In this document: one piece after another, positions 51,821 to 60,906 of the stretch
How the letters are laid out: each line of letters starts with the position of its first letter
Numbering within the stretch: position 1 is the first letter of the stretch
Assembly: GCF_900102545.1 (NCBI RefSeq)
Contig: NZ_FNBN01000003.1
Location: 1,231,461 to 1,295,460, forward strand
DNA: 64,000 bases
Reading direction: 5' to 3'
Source of the DNA: Chitinophaga filiformis
GTDB lineage: Bacteria; Bacteroidota; Bacteroidia; Chitinophagales; Chitinophagaceae
Notes under the pieces: generated by a model
The model's input: only the letters and a program-made list of their open reading frames with translations
Databases searched by the model: none
What the model was told of the DNA's origin: nothing
Made by a program: the position numbers and the translations under genes

Positions 51821-51890
51821 GCATTGGTTTGCACTGGTTTACTTTGGTTTACACTGTTTTACTCTGGTTTACTTTGGTTTACTTTGGTTT
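51821..51890. repeat. 10-bp minisatellite abutting element C1
   Basis: Seven decamers of the form NCNNTGGTTT (ACTTTGGTTT is commonest) run directly into the terminal GGTTTC of element C1, so the last unit contains the element's first bases. Confidence 0.85.
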
Positions 51891-52036
51891 CAGATGAGAG
51901 ATTCCGGGCTGTATCCCTTTTCGAGTCTTGCTATTGAGCTTTATCAGTCGTATTTAGCAGATGGATATTTATTAAACCCCTATCAAGCGCGTCGGCACTC
52001 TCAAAGGGATAAGGCCCTGCATCTCCATCTGAAACC
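51886..52036. repeat. TIR element, copy C1 (151 bp)
   Basis: GGTTTCAGATGAGAGATTCC at the left and GGCCCTGCATCTCCATCTGAAACC-like sequence at the right form imperfect inverted ends. The interior contains the TTTATTAAACCCC block of the A copies. It lies after the GSCFA gene. Confidence 0.88.
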
Positions 52037-52287
52037 GCCGTAGATTAGCGATTCCAGCTGTAACAGGACTGAACAGTAATCAGAGATACAAAAGAGGAGT
52101 TCAAGAAAGCGATACAGACGAGGGATTCACGTAATAAAATTTCGTAAACCCCTCGTCTGTATTCTTTTGAGATAAGGCAGTGTTTCTGCCAATCGCAGAA
52201 AGGAATATCCTTTCCTGCTTACGATTTCCAATAATCCGTTCTTACTATAATCCGTCCTTACTACAGCAGGAACACTTCACCTGCGGC

Positions 52288-52437
52288 GGTTTCAGATGGA
52301 GATGCAGGGCCTTATCCCTTTGAGAGTGCCGACACGCTTGATGGGAGTTTAATGGAAATACGAAAGCCCATACGCCCGATAAAGCTCAATAGTAAGACTC
52401 GAAAAGGGATACAGCCCGGAATCTCTCATCTGAAACC
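52288..52437. repeat. TIR element, copy C2 (150 bp, inverted relative to C1)
   Basis: Nearly the reverse complement of C1, 250 bp away, so the two together form a large inverted repeat. The 250-bp middle (52037-52287) has CCTCGTCTGTAT-type inverted pieces but no gene. Confidence 0.88.
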
Positions 52438-52565
52438 ATAGCAACACACCATAGCAACACACCATAGCAACACTCTAAAGCAATACACCAGCGCAATACT
52501 CTAAAGCAATACACCAGAGTAACACCCCAGCGCAATACACCAGCGCAAGAACACCAGCGCAAGAA
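52435..52565. repeat. 13-bp minisatellite abutting element C2
   Basis: About ten 13-bp units (ACCATAGCAACAC, then variants such as ACCAGCGCAATAC) start within the terminal GAAACC of C2 and run to the MFS transporter stop codon. Confidence 0.82.
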
Positions 52566-52570
52566 CACCA

Positions 52571-54055
52571 TTACTCCTGATGAATCATATTCCCCTTAAT
52601 CCCCACAACCCCAATCACAAAACATATCAACGCAATGATAATCGGATACAGCAACCCTGCCAGATGATGATGCGTCTGCGTCACGAGTAAGGTAGACACC
52701 GTCGGTAATAATCCTCCGAAAACACCATTCCCGATATGATAAGGAAACGACATAGAAGTATACCGTATACGCGTAGGAAAAAGCTCCACCAGGAAGGCCG
52801 CTATCGGACCATACACCATGGTAACGAAAATAACCTGTATAAATACCAGTAATATCAACCACCAGAGTTGAGGAGTACTAACAATAATCTCTTTTACTGT
52901 TTCAGATTTACCATCCGTAACGGTAACCGTCTCACGAGCTTTTGAGCCATCAGTAAAGGTCCTGACCTTCACAGTTTTCTCAATATTCTGCATCTTACTA
53001 TTCCGCGAGATGGAGTTCTCAATACTGTATTTGGTAGTGTCTTCTGTTTTCAGACTGAGATCCGCCACGCGATCCATACCCGCATAGATAGGATAGTAAG
53101 CCAAAGCAGCGATCAGCATACCTGTCATCATGATCTTCTTACGACCTACTTTATCAGACAGTTTACCAAAATAGATAAAGAACGGCGTACCCAGCACAAG
53201 CGCTACGGCGATAATGATATTGGACTGCACAAACTCCACCTGCATAGTTTTCTGCAGGAATGAAAGGGCATAGAATTGTCCTGTATACCAGATCACGCCC
53301 TGTCCCATAGCAGCGCCAAAAAGCGCCAGCAATACCAGCCGGAGATTCTCCTTTTTACCGAAGCTCTCTTTAATGGGATTAGTCGAAGTTTTACCTTCTG
53401 ATTTCAGTTGCAGGAAAAGCGGAGATTCCTGTAAGCGTATCCGGATATAATATGACATGATCACCAGTAGAATGGACAGCCAGAATGGAATACGCCATCC
53501 CCAGCTGTTGAAATCCTCTGTAGAAAGGCTTGTACGCGTAATCAATATCACCGCAAGGGAGACAAACAGACCCAGTGTGGCAGTCGTTTGGATAAAACTG
53601 GTATAGTATCCCCGCTGATGATGGGGAGAATGTTCTGCTACATAGGTGGCGGCGCCGCCGTATTCACCTCCCAGGGCAAGGCCCTGTAATAACCTCAATA
53701 CCAATACGATAATAGGCGCAAGAATACCTATACTTTCATAACTGGGAATGAGGCCGATAGCGAAGGTGGAACCACCCATGATCATTAAAGTGAGCAGAAA
53801 GGTATACTTCCGTCCGACAAGGTCTCCCAGTCTGCCAAATACAAGGGCGCCGAAAGGCCTTACAATGAATCCCACAGCAAAGGTGGCCAATGTGGCAATG
53901 TAGGCCAGATCAGGATTGCTTGGCGGAAAAAACTTCTGGGAAATGATGGCGGAAAGACTACCAAAGATGTAGAAATCATACCATTCAATCAATGTTCCTG
54001 CGGAAGAGGCCAGTATTACCTGCCAGATGGATTGTGTAAATTTGCTGTTGTTCAT
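52571..54055 (-). CDS. MFS transporter of the metabolite:H+ symporter (MHS) type
   Basis: 494 aa, twelve helices. The MHS opening SSAGTLIEWYDFYIFGSLSAII and the loop 2-3 motif GALVFGRLGDLVGRKYTFLLTLMIMGGSTFAIGLIPSY are clear, as are LRLLQGLALGGEYGGAATYVAEHSP and FGKLSDKVGRKKIMMTGM. A soluble insert of about 70 residues (near 335-400) between helices 9 and 10 is unusual for the family. The substrate is probably an organic acid or betaine-like compound. The stop codon sits at the edge of a minisatellite. Confidence 0.9.
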   Translation of the reverse strand: MNNSKFTQSIWQVILASSAGTLIEWYDFYIFGSLSAIISQKFFPPSNPDLAYIATLATFAVGFIVRPFGALVFGRLGDLVGRKYTFLLTLMIMGGSTFAIGLIPSYESIGILAPIIVLVLRLLQGLALGGEYGGAATYVAEHSPHHQRGYYTSFIQTTATLGLFVSLAVILITRTSLSTEDFNSWGWRIPFWLSILLVIMSYYIRIRLQESPLFLQLKSEGKTSTNPIKESFGKKENLRLVLLALFGAAMGQGVIWYTGQFYALSFLQKTMQVEFVQSNIIIAVALVLGTPFFIYFGKLSDKVGRKKIMMTGMLIAALAYYPIYAGMDRVADLSLKTEDTTKYSIENSISRNSKMQNIEKTVKVRTFTDGSKARETVTVTDGKSETVKEIIVSTPQLWWLILLVFIQVIFVTMVYGPIAAFLVELFPTRIRYTSMSFPYHIGNGVFGGLLPTVSTLLVTQTHHHLAGLLYPIIIALICFVIGVVGIKGNMIHQE

Positions 54056-54220
54056 ACGTGGTTACTTGGTTAATCGAATGTATAATATAGGAAAATTGTC
54101 GTAAATGTTATAGAATTTACATATTTCTATGGGGGAAAAGGGTTGATAACGCGTCTGATATTAGAAGTATTTCTATTAACTTTATTGGGACTTCAGGATT
54201 TGCACCACTCAAGAACAAAT

Positions 54221-56461
54221 ATGCGTAAACGCCAGGCTTTAGTTTATTTCATCATGATGCTCCTGTTACCCGCAGTTATTTTTGCGCAGGAGGCAGGGAG
54301 AAGGCCCAAAATCGGCCTTACCCTGAGCGGTGGTGGCGCTAAAGGTCTGGCTCATATAGGTATTCTCCAGGCGATTGACAGTGCCGGTCTGAAAGTGGAC
54401 TATATTACCGGCACCAGTATGGGGAGTATCATTGGAGCGCTCTATGCCATGGGGTATTCCGGAGACGCTATGGAAAAGATAGCCCATGGGATGGACTGGG
54501 ATAATCTGTTCTCCAATCAGCCGGTACTGACCGACATTTCCTACGAAGAAAAGAGGGAATACAACAAATACCTGATAGAAATACCTTTTGAATACGGGAA
54601 ACCCAAACTGGCATCCGGTGTAATTGCCGGCGAGCAGTTATGGCTCGAACTGGCCCGCTTATGCTGGCCGGTAAATGGTGTGAAAGATTTCTCACAATTT
54701 AACATCCCCTTTAAATGTATTGCCACCGACGTTACGACCGGTGATATCGTTACCCTGGATACCGGCGATATTGTGACCGCTATCCGCGCCAGTATGGCCA
54801 TTCCTTCAGTATTTACGGCTGTAAAGATCGGTGATAAAAAGCTGGTGGATGGTGGTGTGGTACGCAACTTTCCTGTGATCACCGCGAAAGAAATGGGAGC
54901 AGATCTTGTGATCGGGTCTAATGTGAGCGGCGGATTACGGCAGGCCGACCAGCTGGTTACGCCACTGGACATCATTTACCAGCTGGGTTTTTATAAGGAT
55001 GCCGACGACTTTAAACAGGCTAAGAAGGTGACGGATATCTACATTCAGCATCACCTGGATAATTATAGTGCTGCCAGCTTTGGCAGTGTGGATTCGCTGC
55101 TTGAGCTGGGGAAAAGAAAAGGGGCGGAAATGTATCCGATATTCAAGAGGATGGCCGATTCACTGAATGCATTATATCCGCCGGAAGTGCCTTTTCAGAA
55201 GAACCGTTTGCCTTTTACTCCGGATATAGAGTTGGTAGACATCAACGTAACAGGATTAGTGCATTCTGATGTGAGCTTTTTCCTCGGAAGACTGGGCCTG
55301 GTAAAAAATGGATGTTATACTCCTGCAGATATTAAAGAGGCAGTGCTGAATGTATTTGGTACGCGCTTTTATAAGATGATTACCTATCACCTGGAGCCAA
55401 AAGGAGATGGTAAAAGTGAGATGAATATTTCCGTGGAAGAGAACCCGTTGACGTATGTAAAATTCGCCCTGCAATACAACAGTTTCACGAATGCCAGCGC
55501 TATAGTGAACATCACACAGCGCAACTTCATTGTGCCGAACTCCCGTGCTTTCGTGAGTCTGGCGATAGGTGAGAACCCAAGGATATTGGCAGAGTACTTC
55601 AAATACCTCGGACCAAAAAGGAATTTCGGATTCGGGCTGGGTGCTTATTATGAGGATAATGCACTGACTTTATACAAAGATTTCAAACGGCAGATGGAAT
55701 ATCACCTGAAATATCTGAATGGCGATATCCATTTCCAGTATACACTGAACCGCATGATGGCAGTGGGTGTGGGCAACAGGTATGAGTTCCTGAATATCAG
55801 TCCCCGGTATGAATCTGAAGAAGTGCTGAGAGGAAACGGGAACCAGATGAACAGTTATTTATACGTAGGCATCAACTCTCTTGACCGGAAGATTTTTCCA
55901 CGCCGTGGGGTAGACTTCCAGCTTGAATCAGGCTGGGTGTACCGGCAGCAGGAAGGCTACCGTCTGTATAAGGATGGTGTGGAAGTGTCGCCGGGAGATT
56001 ACAATTATAAGTTCAACGATTACCAGCGCACGATCATGCAGATGAAGTACAATATTCCTTTCAACCGCAATGGTACTTTACAGGTACAGTTAGGAGGTGC
56101 AGCTAACTTTAATCATCAGCAGGGACCTATTAATGCATTCCTATTGGGAGGATTAAACAATGTGATCCGCAACCAGCTACCTGTTGTAGGCATCAGGGAA
56201 GGGGAGATCACAACGTCCAGTGCCGCTACTATCCAGTTGTCTTACCAGTATGAACTGATGCGTAATACTTATGCCATTCCACGTGCAGGTGTGGCTTTGT
56301 ATGATTTCCTGGGAGATGTTTCCGCGAAATACAAGTACATGAGTGGTTATGGTGTGACGGGCGGATATTCTTCTTTCCTCGGCCCTATAGAAGCGTCCCT
56401 GATGTATTGTGATCAGGATGGACGTTTACGGATGTATGTAAACATCGGCTTCAACTTTTAG
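54221..56461 (+). CDS. Patatin-like phospholipase with outer-membrane barrel domain
   Basis: 746 aa from ATG 54221, chosen because a signal peptide (MRKRQALVYFIMMLLLPAVIFAQ) begins there; earlier in-frame starts add unlikely sequence. The patatin domain has the oxyanion GGGAKG at 37-42, nucleophile Ser66 in GTSMG, and Asp210 of LVDGGVVRNFP. A POTRA-like segment (about 330-400) leads to an Omp85/BamA-type 16-strand barrel ending in RMYVNIGFNF. This is the PlpD-like arrangement that places a lipase at the outer membrane. Confidence 0.92.
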   Translation: MRKRQALVYFIMMLLLPAVIFAQEAGRRPKIGLTLSGGGAKGLAHIGILQAIDSAGLKVDYITGTSMGSIIGALYAMGYSGDAMEKIAHGMDWDNLFSNQPVLTDISYEEKREYNKYLIEIPFEYGKPKLASGVIAGEQLWLELARLCWPVNGVKDFSQFNIPFKCIATDVTTGDIVTLDTGDIVTAIRASMAIPSVFTAVKIGDKKLVDGGVVRNFPVITAKEMGADLVIGSNVSGGLRQADQLVTPLDIIYQLGFYKDADDFKQAKKVTDIYIQHHLDNYSAASFGSVDSLLELGKRKGAEMYPIFKRMADSLNALYPPEVPFQKNRLPFTPDIELVDINVTGLVHSDVSFFLGRLGLVKNGCYTPADIKEAVLNVFGTRFYKMITYHLEPKGDGKSEMNISVEENPLTYVKFALQYNSFTNASAIVNITQRNFIVPNSRAFVSLAIGENPRILAEYFKYLGPKRNFGFGLGAYYEDNALTLYKDFKRQMEYHLKYLNGDIHFQYTLNRMMAVGVGNRYEFLNISPRYESEEVLRGNGNQMNSYLYVGINSLDRKIFPRRGVDFQLESGWVYRQQEGYRLYKDGVEVSPGDYNYKFNDYQRTIMQMKYNIPFNRNGTLQVQLGGAANFNHQQGPINAFLLGGLNNVIRNQLPVVGIREGEITTSSAATIQLSYQYELMRNTYAIPRAGVALYDFLGDVSAKYKYMSGYGVTGGYSSFLGPIEASLMYCDQDGRLRMYVNIGFNF

Positions 56462-57054
56462 TGCATCCTGTCGCCCCTTACTTCCAGGTTGTTAATGATG
56501 TCGGCCTCTATGGTCAGCCATTCCTGCCAGCGCGTCCTTACCTGCTCTTCCGGTAGGTATTCATTCGCCAGGTCTATAAACAGGCGGTAGTGACCCGCTT
56601 CAGATATCATGAATTTACGGTAGAATTCGCGCAGGTATTCGTCTTCCAGTCCCTCGCTCAGCAAACGGAAACGCTCGCAGCTACGGGCTTCGATGAGGGC
56701 AAAGATGAGCAGTCTGTCCAACAGTACTGACTGTGGATCGCCTCCTTTATTCTGATGTGTCATCAGGGCGTTCACATACATATCTTTCCGCTGTCTTCCC
56801 AGTGAATAACCGCGTTTACGCATCTCTGCCAGCACCTGACGGAAATGCCCCCATTCCTCTGTCACAATAGGAGCTAATTCCTGTACCAGCCTGTCCTTTT
56901 CAGGATAGCGCTGTATCAGTGATATGCAGGAAGTCGCGGCTTTTTGTTCGCAGAAGGCATGGTCTGTCAGAACTTCTTCCAGGGAAATAGCTGCCAGGTT
57001 TACCCAGCGTGGATCAGTAGGAAGGTGCAGACCTAAAATGGACACTTTACTCAT
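56458..57054 (-). CDS. miaE: tRNA-(ms2io6A)-hydroxylase MiaE
   Basis: 198 aa di-iron ferritin-like oxygenase that hydroxylates the isopentenyl side chain of ms2i6A37 in tRNA. The iron ligands are carried by AISLEEVLTDHAFCEQKAA, IVTEEWGHFRQVL, ALIEARSCERFRLL and ISEAGHYRLFI, as in the family. Its substrate is the product of MiaB at 23 kb. It overlaps the end of the patatin gene by four bases on the opposite strand and is divergent from bioF. Confidence 0.93.
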   Translation of the reverse strand: MSKVSILGLHLPTDPRWVNLAAISLEEVLTDHAFCEQKAATSCISLIQRYPEKDRLVQELAPIVTEEWGHFRQVLAEMRKRGYSLGRQRKDMYVNALMTHQNKGGDPQSVLLDRLLIFALIEARSCERFRLLSEGLEDEYLREFYRKFMISEAGHYRLFIDLANEYLPEEQVRTRWQEWLTIEADIINNLEVRGDRMH

Positions 57055-57080
57055 AGGGCAAAGTTACTTAGCTTTGGGAG

Positions 57081-58190
57081 ATGAAAGAAGATTTTCTTTT
57101 AAAGCAATTGGCCCAGCGTCAGGAACAGCATGCGTTCCGGCAGCTGAGGCTTCCGGCAGCAGGCGCGGTGGATTTCTGTTCGAACGATTACCTGGGACTG
57201 GCGCATAGTGCTGCGATGCAGGAAGGCGTGCATACTTTATTGCAGGCAAGGCCGTATATGCATGGTAGTACAGGTTCCCGCTTACTGGCGGGGAATTATG
57301 CCTGGATAGAAGAGGCGGAAAGCATGCTGGCCACTTTTCATCAGAGTGGAGCAGGGCTGATCTATAATTCCGGTTATGATGCAAATCTGGGTTTATTTTC
57401 TGCTGTACCACAGAAGGGAGATACGATCATTTATGATCAACTGATCCATGCGTCTATCAGAGATGGTATCCGATTGTCGAAAGCGCAGGCATTTTCTTTT
57501 TTGCATAATGAGCTGGAGGACCTGGGGAAAAAGCTGCAACATGCTACAGGTAATATATTCGTAGCGGTGGAATCCGTCTATTCCATGGATGGTGATATGG
57601 CGCCGTTGAAAGAGATAGCAGCGATGTGTGAACAGTACGGAGCACATCTGATTGTGGATGAAGCGCATGCTACGGGTGTAGTGGGAGAGAAAGGAGAGGG
57701 CCTTGTGCAGCACCTGCAATTGCAGGGCGCCTGTTTTGCACGGGTGCATACCTTCGGTAAAGCAGTAGGGTGCCATGGGGCAGTGGTGCTGGGTAGTCCG
57801 CACCTGCGGGATTTTCTCATTAATTTTTCCAGGTCATTCATTTATACCACGGCTTTGCCAGCGACGGCTATAGCGGCTATTGTGGCCAGTTATGAGCTAT
57901 TCCCGTATATGCGTTCCGCCCGTGAACATCTCAGGGCCTTAATTGATCATTTCAGGAAAGGAGTGGCCAGTTTGAGTACATTATACAGCGAAACGCCTAT
58001 CCAGATCGTGCTGACACCAGGCAATGAGACTACACGCAGCCTGGCTTCCAGTTTGCAGTCGGCCGGCCTGGATGTAAGACCTATCCTGCATCCTACGGTT
58101 CCAAAGGGGAAAGAACGTCTGAGAATCGTATTGCATAGTTTCAATACGATGGAGGAAGTGGACCGGCTGATAAAAGCGTTGGTGGAATAG
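57081..58190 (+). CDS. bioF: 8-amino-7-oxononanoate synthase (biotin synthesis)
   Basis: 369 aa. FCSNDYLGLAHSAAMQEG (32-49), GSTGSRLLAGN (62-72), the His-containing loop YDQLIHASIRDG (118-129), DEAHATGVVGEKGEG (193-207) and Schiff-base Lys227 in HTFGKAVG are all in place. It condenses pimeloyl thioester with alanine, the first committed biotin step. No other bio gene is in the window, so bioF is isolated here or the rest lies elsewhere. Confidence 0.9.
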   Translation: MKEDFLLKQLAQRQEQHAFRQLRLPAAGAVDFCSNDYLGLAHSAAMQEGVHTLLQARPYMHGSTGSRLLAGNYAWIEEAESMLATFHQSGAGLIYNSGYDANLGLFSAVPQKGDTIIYDQLIHASIRDGIRLSKAQAFSFLHNELEDLGKKLQHATGNIFVAVESVYSMDGDMAPLKEIAAMCEQYGAHLIVDEAHATGVVGEKGEGLVQHLQLQGACFARVHTFGKAVGCHGAVVLGSPHLRDFLINFSRSFIYTTALPATAIAAIVASYELFPYMRSAREHLRALIDHFRKGVASLSTLYSETPIQIVLTPGNETTRSLASSLQSAGLDVRPILHPTVPKGKERLRIVLHSFNTMEEVDRLIKALVE

Positions 58191-58241
58191 TGACAATACC
58201 GCCGGTATATTTTATGTATATTAGCAGATAACCTAGCACGT

Positions 58242-60665
58242 ATGAGATTTGTTCCCTTTACCGTTAGCGCGGTGATAACCATTGCTTTGATAGTATGTCT
58301 TGATCGTTCCTGGGGCTCGCTGCCACCGTTGGGAAGGTTGTTAAGTCCGCAGGAGGGCTTCTGGCAGAATGCAACATCTATCAGCAAAGACTATAATGAA
58401 GACCTGCACGTTCCCGGGCTGAAAGGAAAGGTGGAAGTATGGCTGGATGACAGAATGGTGCCTCACATCTTCGCGGAAAATAGTACAGACGCTTATTACG
58501 TACAAGGATATATGCATGCCCGCGATCGTCTGTGGCAGATGGAGCTGCAGTCGTTTGCCGCTGCAGGTCGTCTTTCAGAGATCCTGGGAAGCAAAATGCT
58601 CAACTACGACCGGCAGCAACGCCGTCTGGGGATGTTATACGGCGCAGAGCAGGCGCTGAAAGCGATGGAAGCCGATCCTGTAGCCGGACCCGCCATCAAT
58701 GCTTATTCTGATGGTATCAATGCTTATATCAGCACACTTACAAAAGCAACACTCCCACTTGAATATAAACTGCTGAATTATAAGCCCGAGAAATGGACGC
58801 CGCTGAACTCAGCCCTGTTGCTGAAGATGATGGCGGCAGATCTGGCTGGAGGGGCTAATGATCTCGTTTATACGAACGCCCGTCAGCTGTTCAGCAAAGA
58901 AGACTTTGCTAAAATGTACCCTGACTTCGGGGATAGTATTGATCCTATCATCCCGAGAGGAACACAATATCCTGCGCCTACTGCAGAAGTCACCACACCA
59001 GCAGACAGTATCCTGAAAGCGGCAGGTGTAATGCTGCATTTTAAGGAAGATAAACCTGATCCTGATAATGGTAGTAATAACTGGGCGGTATCTGGTTCCA
59101 AAACACGTTCCGGTGCGCCTATCCTTGCTAATGATCCTCACCTGGGTCTGAGTCTGCCTTCGCTCTGGTATGAAGTACAGATCCATACACCTGAGATGAA
59201 TGTGTATGGTGCTTCATTACCTGGTGCTCCGGGTGTTATCATCGGGTTTAATGACCATATTGCCTGGGGGGTGACTAACGGGGCTGAAGATGTGAAAGAT
59301 TTCTACCTGATGCAGTTCCGTAATGGTAAACAACAATACCTGTTCAATGGCGCTTACCGCAATGCAGACCTGCGTATTGAGAAGATCAATGTGAAAGGGG
59401 AGAAGCCGTATTATGATACGGTGGCTTATACGCTATGGGGACCTGTGGTGTACGACAATGTATTCCCCGATACAGCTACCAATCACCAGTTCCTCGCAAT
59501 GCGTTGGAAAGCGCTGGATCCTTCTGCCGAGATCAGGACATTCCTGGAGCTCAATAAAGCCCATAATTACAAGGATTATTTAGCTGCTTTAAAATATTAC
59601 ACCTGTCCTGCCCAGAACTTTGCATTTGCCGCTAAAACGGGTGAAATAGCCCTTTGGCATAACGGACAATTCCCTTTACGCTTTAAAGATCAGGGTAAAT
59701 GGATCATGCCGGGAAGCGATAGTACCTTTGCATGGCAGGGATATGTGCCACAGGAAGAGAATCCGCATATTCTCAATCCCGCGCGTGGTTTTGTCAGCTC
59801 TGCCAATCAGCATCCGACCGACAGTACTTATCCTTACCGCTATGTGGCTGATTTCGATCTCTTCCGGGGGAAACGCATCAACGAAGTACTCGCAGCTGAT
59901 AGTCAGATCACCGTGCAGCAGATGATGGATCTGCAGAATGATGTGCTGAATCCTTTTGCACGTGCGGCCCTGCCGATGATCAGAAAACATCTGCCTGTCT
60001 CCCTGCTTACATCTGACCAGCGTACTTACTGGGAACTGCTGGACAAATGGAACCTGCAGAGTAGTGCGGATAGTAAAGCGGCAACTATCTTCAACATCTT
60101 CTGGGATAAGCTGCAATCTGCTATATGGGATGATGATATCGTTCGTGAAAAGACACCGTTGCAACAGCCATGGGAAAAGACCACCTTGCTCTGGCTCATT
60201 CGTGATTCTTCCATGAAATTCATCGATAATATCCATACGCCGGAAAAAGAAACGCTCTCCCAAACGATTCTGACCGCTTTCACCTTTGCGGCAGATAGTG
60301 CCAAAGTGTTAGACGGTGAGCATAAATTAGAGTTTGGCCGTTTCCGTGGTACGAATATCCGTCACCTGACACGGTCAATTATTCCTTTCAGCGCTATGAA
60401 CCTGCGTACCGGTGGAGGTCGCCATATTGTGAATGCTACTAAACAAATACATGGACCTTCATGGAAAATGGTGGTACAGCTGAGTGAGAAGACAGAAGCG
60501 TATGGCATCTATCCCGGCGGACAAAGCGGTAATCCAGGTAGTCCGTTCTATGATAATGCAGTACAGGATTGGGTACAGGGAAAATATTATCTGCTGCATG
60601 TGTTTGATCCGAAGGAGAGTACAGACCCGGCAGTGAAGTTTAAGGTGCGGTTTAGTAAGGGTTGA
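58242..60665 (+). CDS. Penicillin acylase-family Ntn hydrolase
   Basis: 807 aa exported protein (N-terminal hydrophobic segment at about 8-20). The A-chain region contains VWLDDRMVPHIFAENSTDAYYVQGYMHARDRLWQMELQ, and the autoprocessing Ser278 in NGSNNWAVSG starts the B chain. The oxyanion Asn-containing segments APGVIIGFNDHIAWGVTNGAEDV and TGGGRHIVNATKQIHGPSWKMVV follow. Substrates of the family include acyl-homoserine lactones, bile-acid-like amides and beta-lactams; none can be chosen here. A TATATTAG box lies 18-25 bp upstream. Confidence 0.92.
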   Translation: MRFVPFTVSAVITIALIVCLDRSWGSLPPLGRLLSPQEGFWQNATSISKDYNEDLHVPGLKGKVEVWLDDRMVPHIFAENSTDAYYVQGYMHARDRLWQMELQSFAAAGRLSEILGSKMLNYDRQQRRLGMLYGAEQALKAMEADPVAGPAINAYSDGINAYISTLTKATLPLEYKLLNYKPEKWTPLNSALLLKMMAADLAGGANDLVYTNARQLFSKEDFAKMYPDFGDSIDPIIPRGTQYPAPTAEVTTPADSILKAAGVMLHFKEDKPDPDNGSNNWAVSGSKTRSGAPILANDPHLGLSLPSLWYEVQIHTPEMNVYGASLPGAPGVIIGFNDHIAWGVTNGAEDVKDFYLMQFRNGKQQYLFNGAYRNADLRIEKINVKGEKPYYDTVAYTLWGPVVYDNVFPDTATNHQFLAMRWKALDPSAEIRTFLELNKAHNYKDYLAALKYYTCPAQNFAFAAKTGEIALWHNGQFPLRFKDQGKWIMPGSDSTFAWQGYVPQEENPHILNPARGFVSSANQHPTDSTYPYRYVADFDLFRGKRINEVLAADSQITVQQMMDLQNDVLNPFARAALPMIRKHLPVSLLTSDQRTYWELLDKWNLQSSADSKAATIFNIFWDKLQSAIWDDDIVREKTPLQQPWEKTTLLWLIRDSSMKFIDNIHTPEKETLSQTILTAFTFAADSAKVLDGEHKLEFGRFRGTNIRHLTRSIIPFSAMNLRTGGGRHIVNATKQIHGPSWKMVVQLSEKTEAYGIYPGGQSGNPGSPFYDNAVQDWVQGKYYLLHVFDPKESTDPAVKFKVRFSKG

Positions 60666-60684
60666 AAATTTTTCTAAGAAATAT

Positions 60685-60714
60685 TTGGAAGGGAATATAT
60701 AATTCCTATCTTTG
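60685..60714 (+). promoter_or_regulatory. Promoter of tRNA-Lys
   Basis: TTG (60685-60687), a 19-bp spacer and TATCTTTG (60707-60714) match the Bacteroidota consensus exactly. Transcription should start a few bases later, about 20 bp before the mature tRNA. Confidence 0.85.
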
Positions 60715-60739
60715 CACTCCCAATCACAAAAAAGGGAAT

Positions 60740-60812
60740 GATTCCGTAGCTCAGTTGGTAGAGCAATACACTTTTAATGTATGGGTCCTGGGTTCGAGTC
60801 CCAGCGGGATCA
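60740..60812 (+). tRNA. tRNA-Lys (UUU)
   Basis: 73 nt. Acceptor GATTCCG pairs with CGGGATC (one G-U), the D arm is GCTCAGTTGGTAGAGC, the anticodon stem ATACA/TGTAT holds loop CTTTTAA with anticodon TTT at 60773-60775, and the T arm is CTGGGTTCGAGTCCCAG. Discriminator A73; no CCA is encoded. Confidence 0.97.
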
Positions 60813-60825
60813 CGAAATTAAAATT

Positions 60826-60867
60826 AAGCCGCATAGATCGCAGGATTTAGGCGGCTTTTCTGTTTTT
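60826..60867 (+). terminator. Terminator after tRNA-Lys
   Basis: AAGCCGC / GCGGCTT with an 18-nt loop, followed by TTCTGTTTTT. It lies 13 bp after the tRNA. Confidence 0.7.
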
Positions 60868-60906
60868 ACGCACTATCTGTTATATTTATATTGCTATTTG
60901 AAAAGT

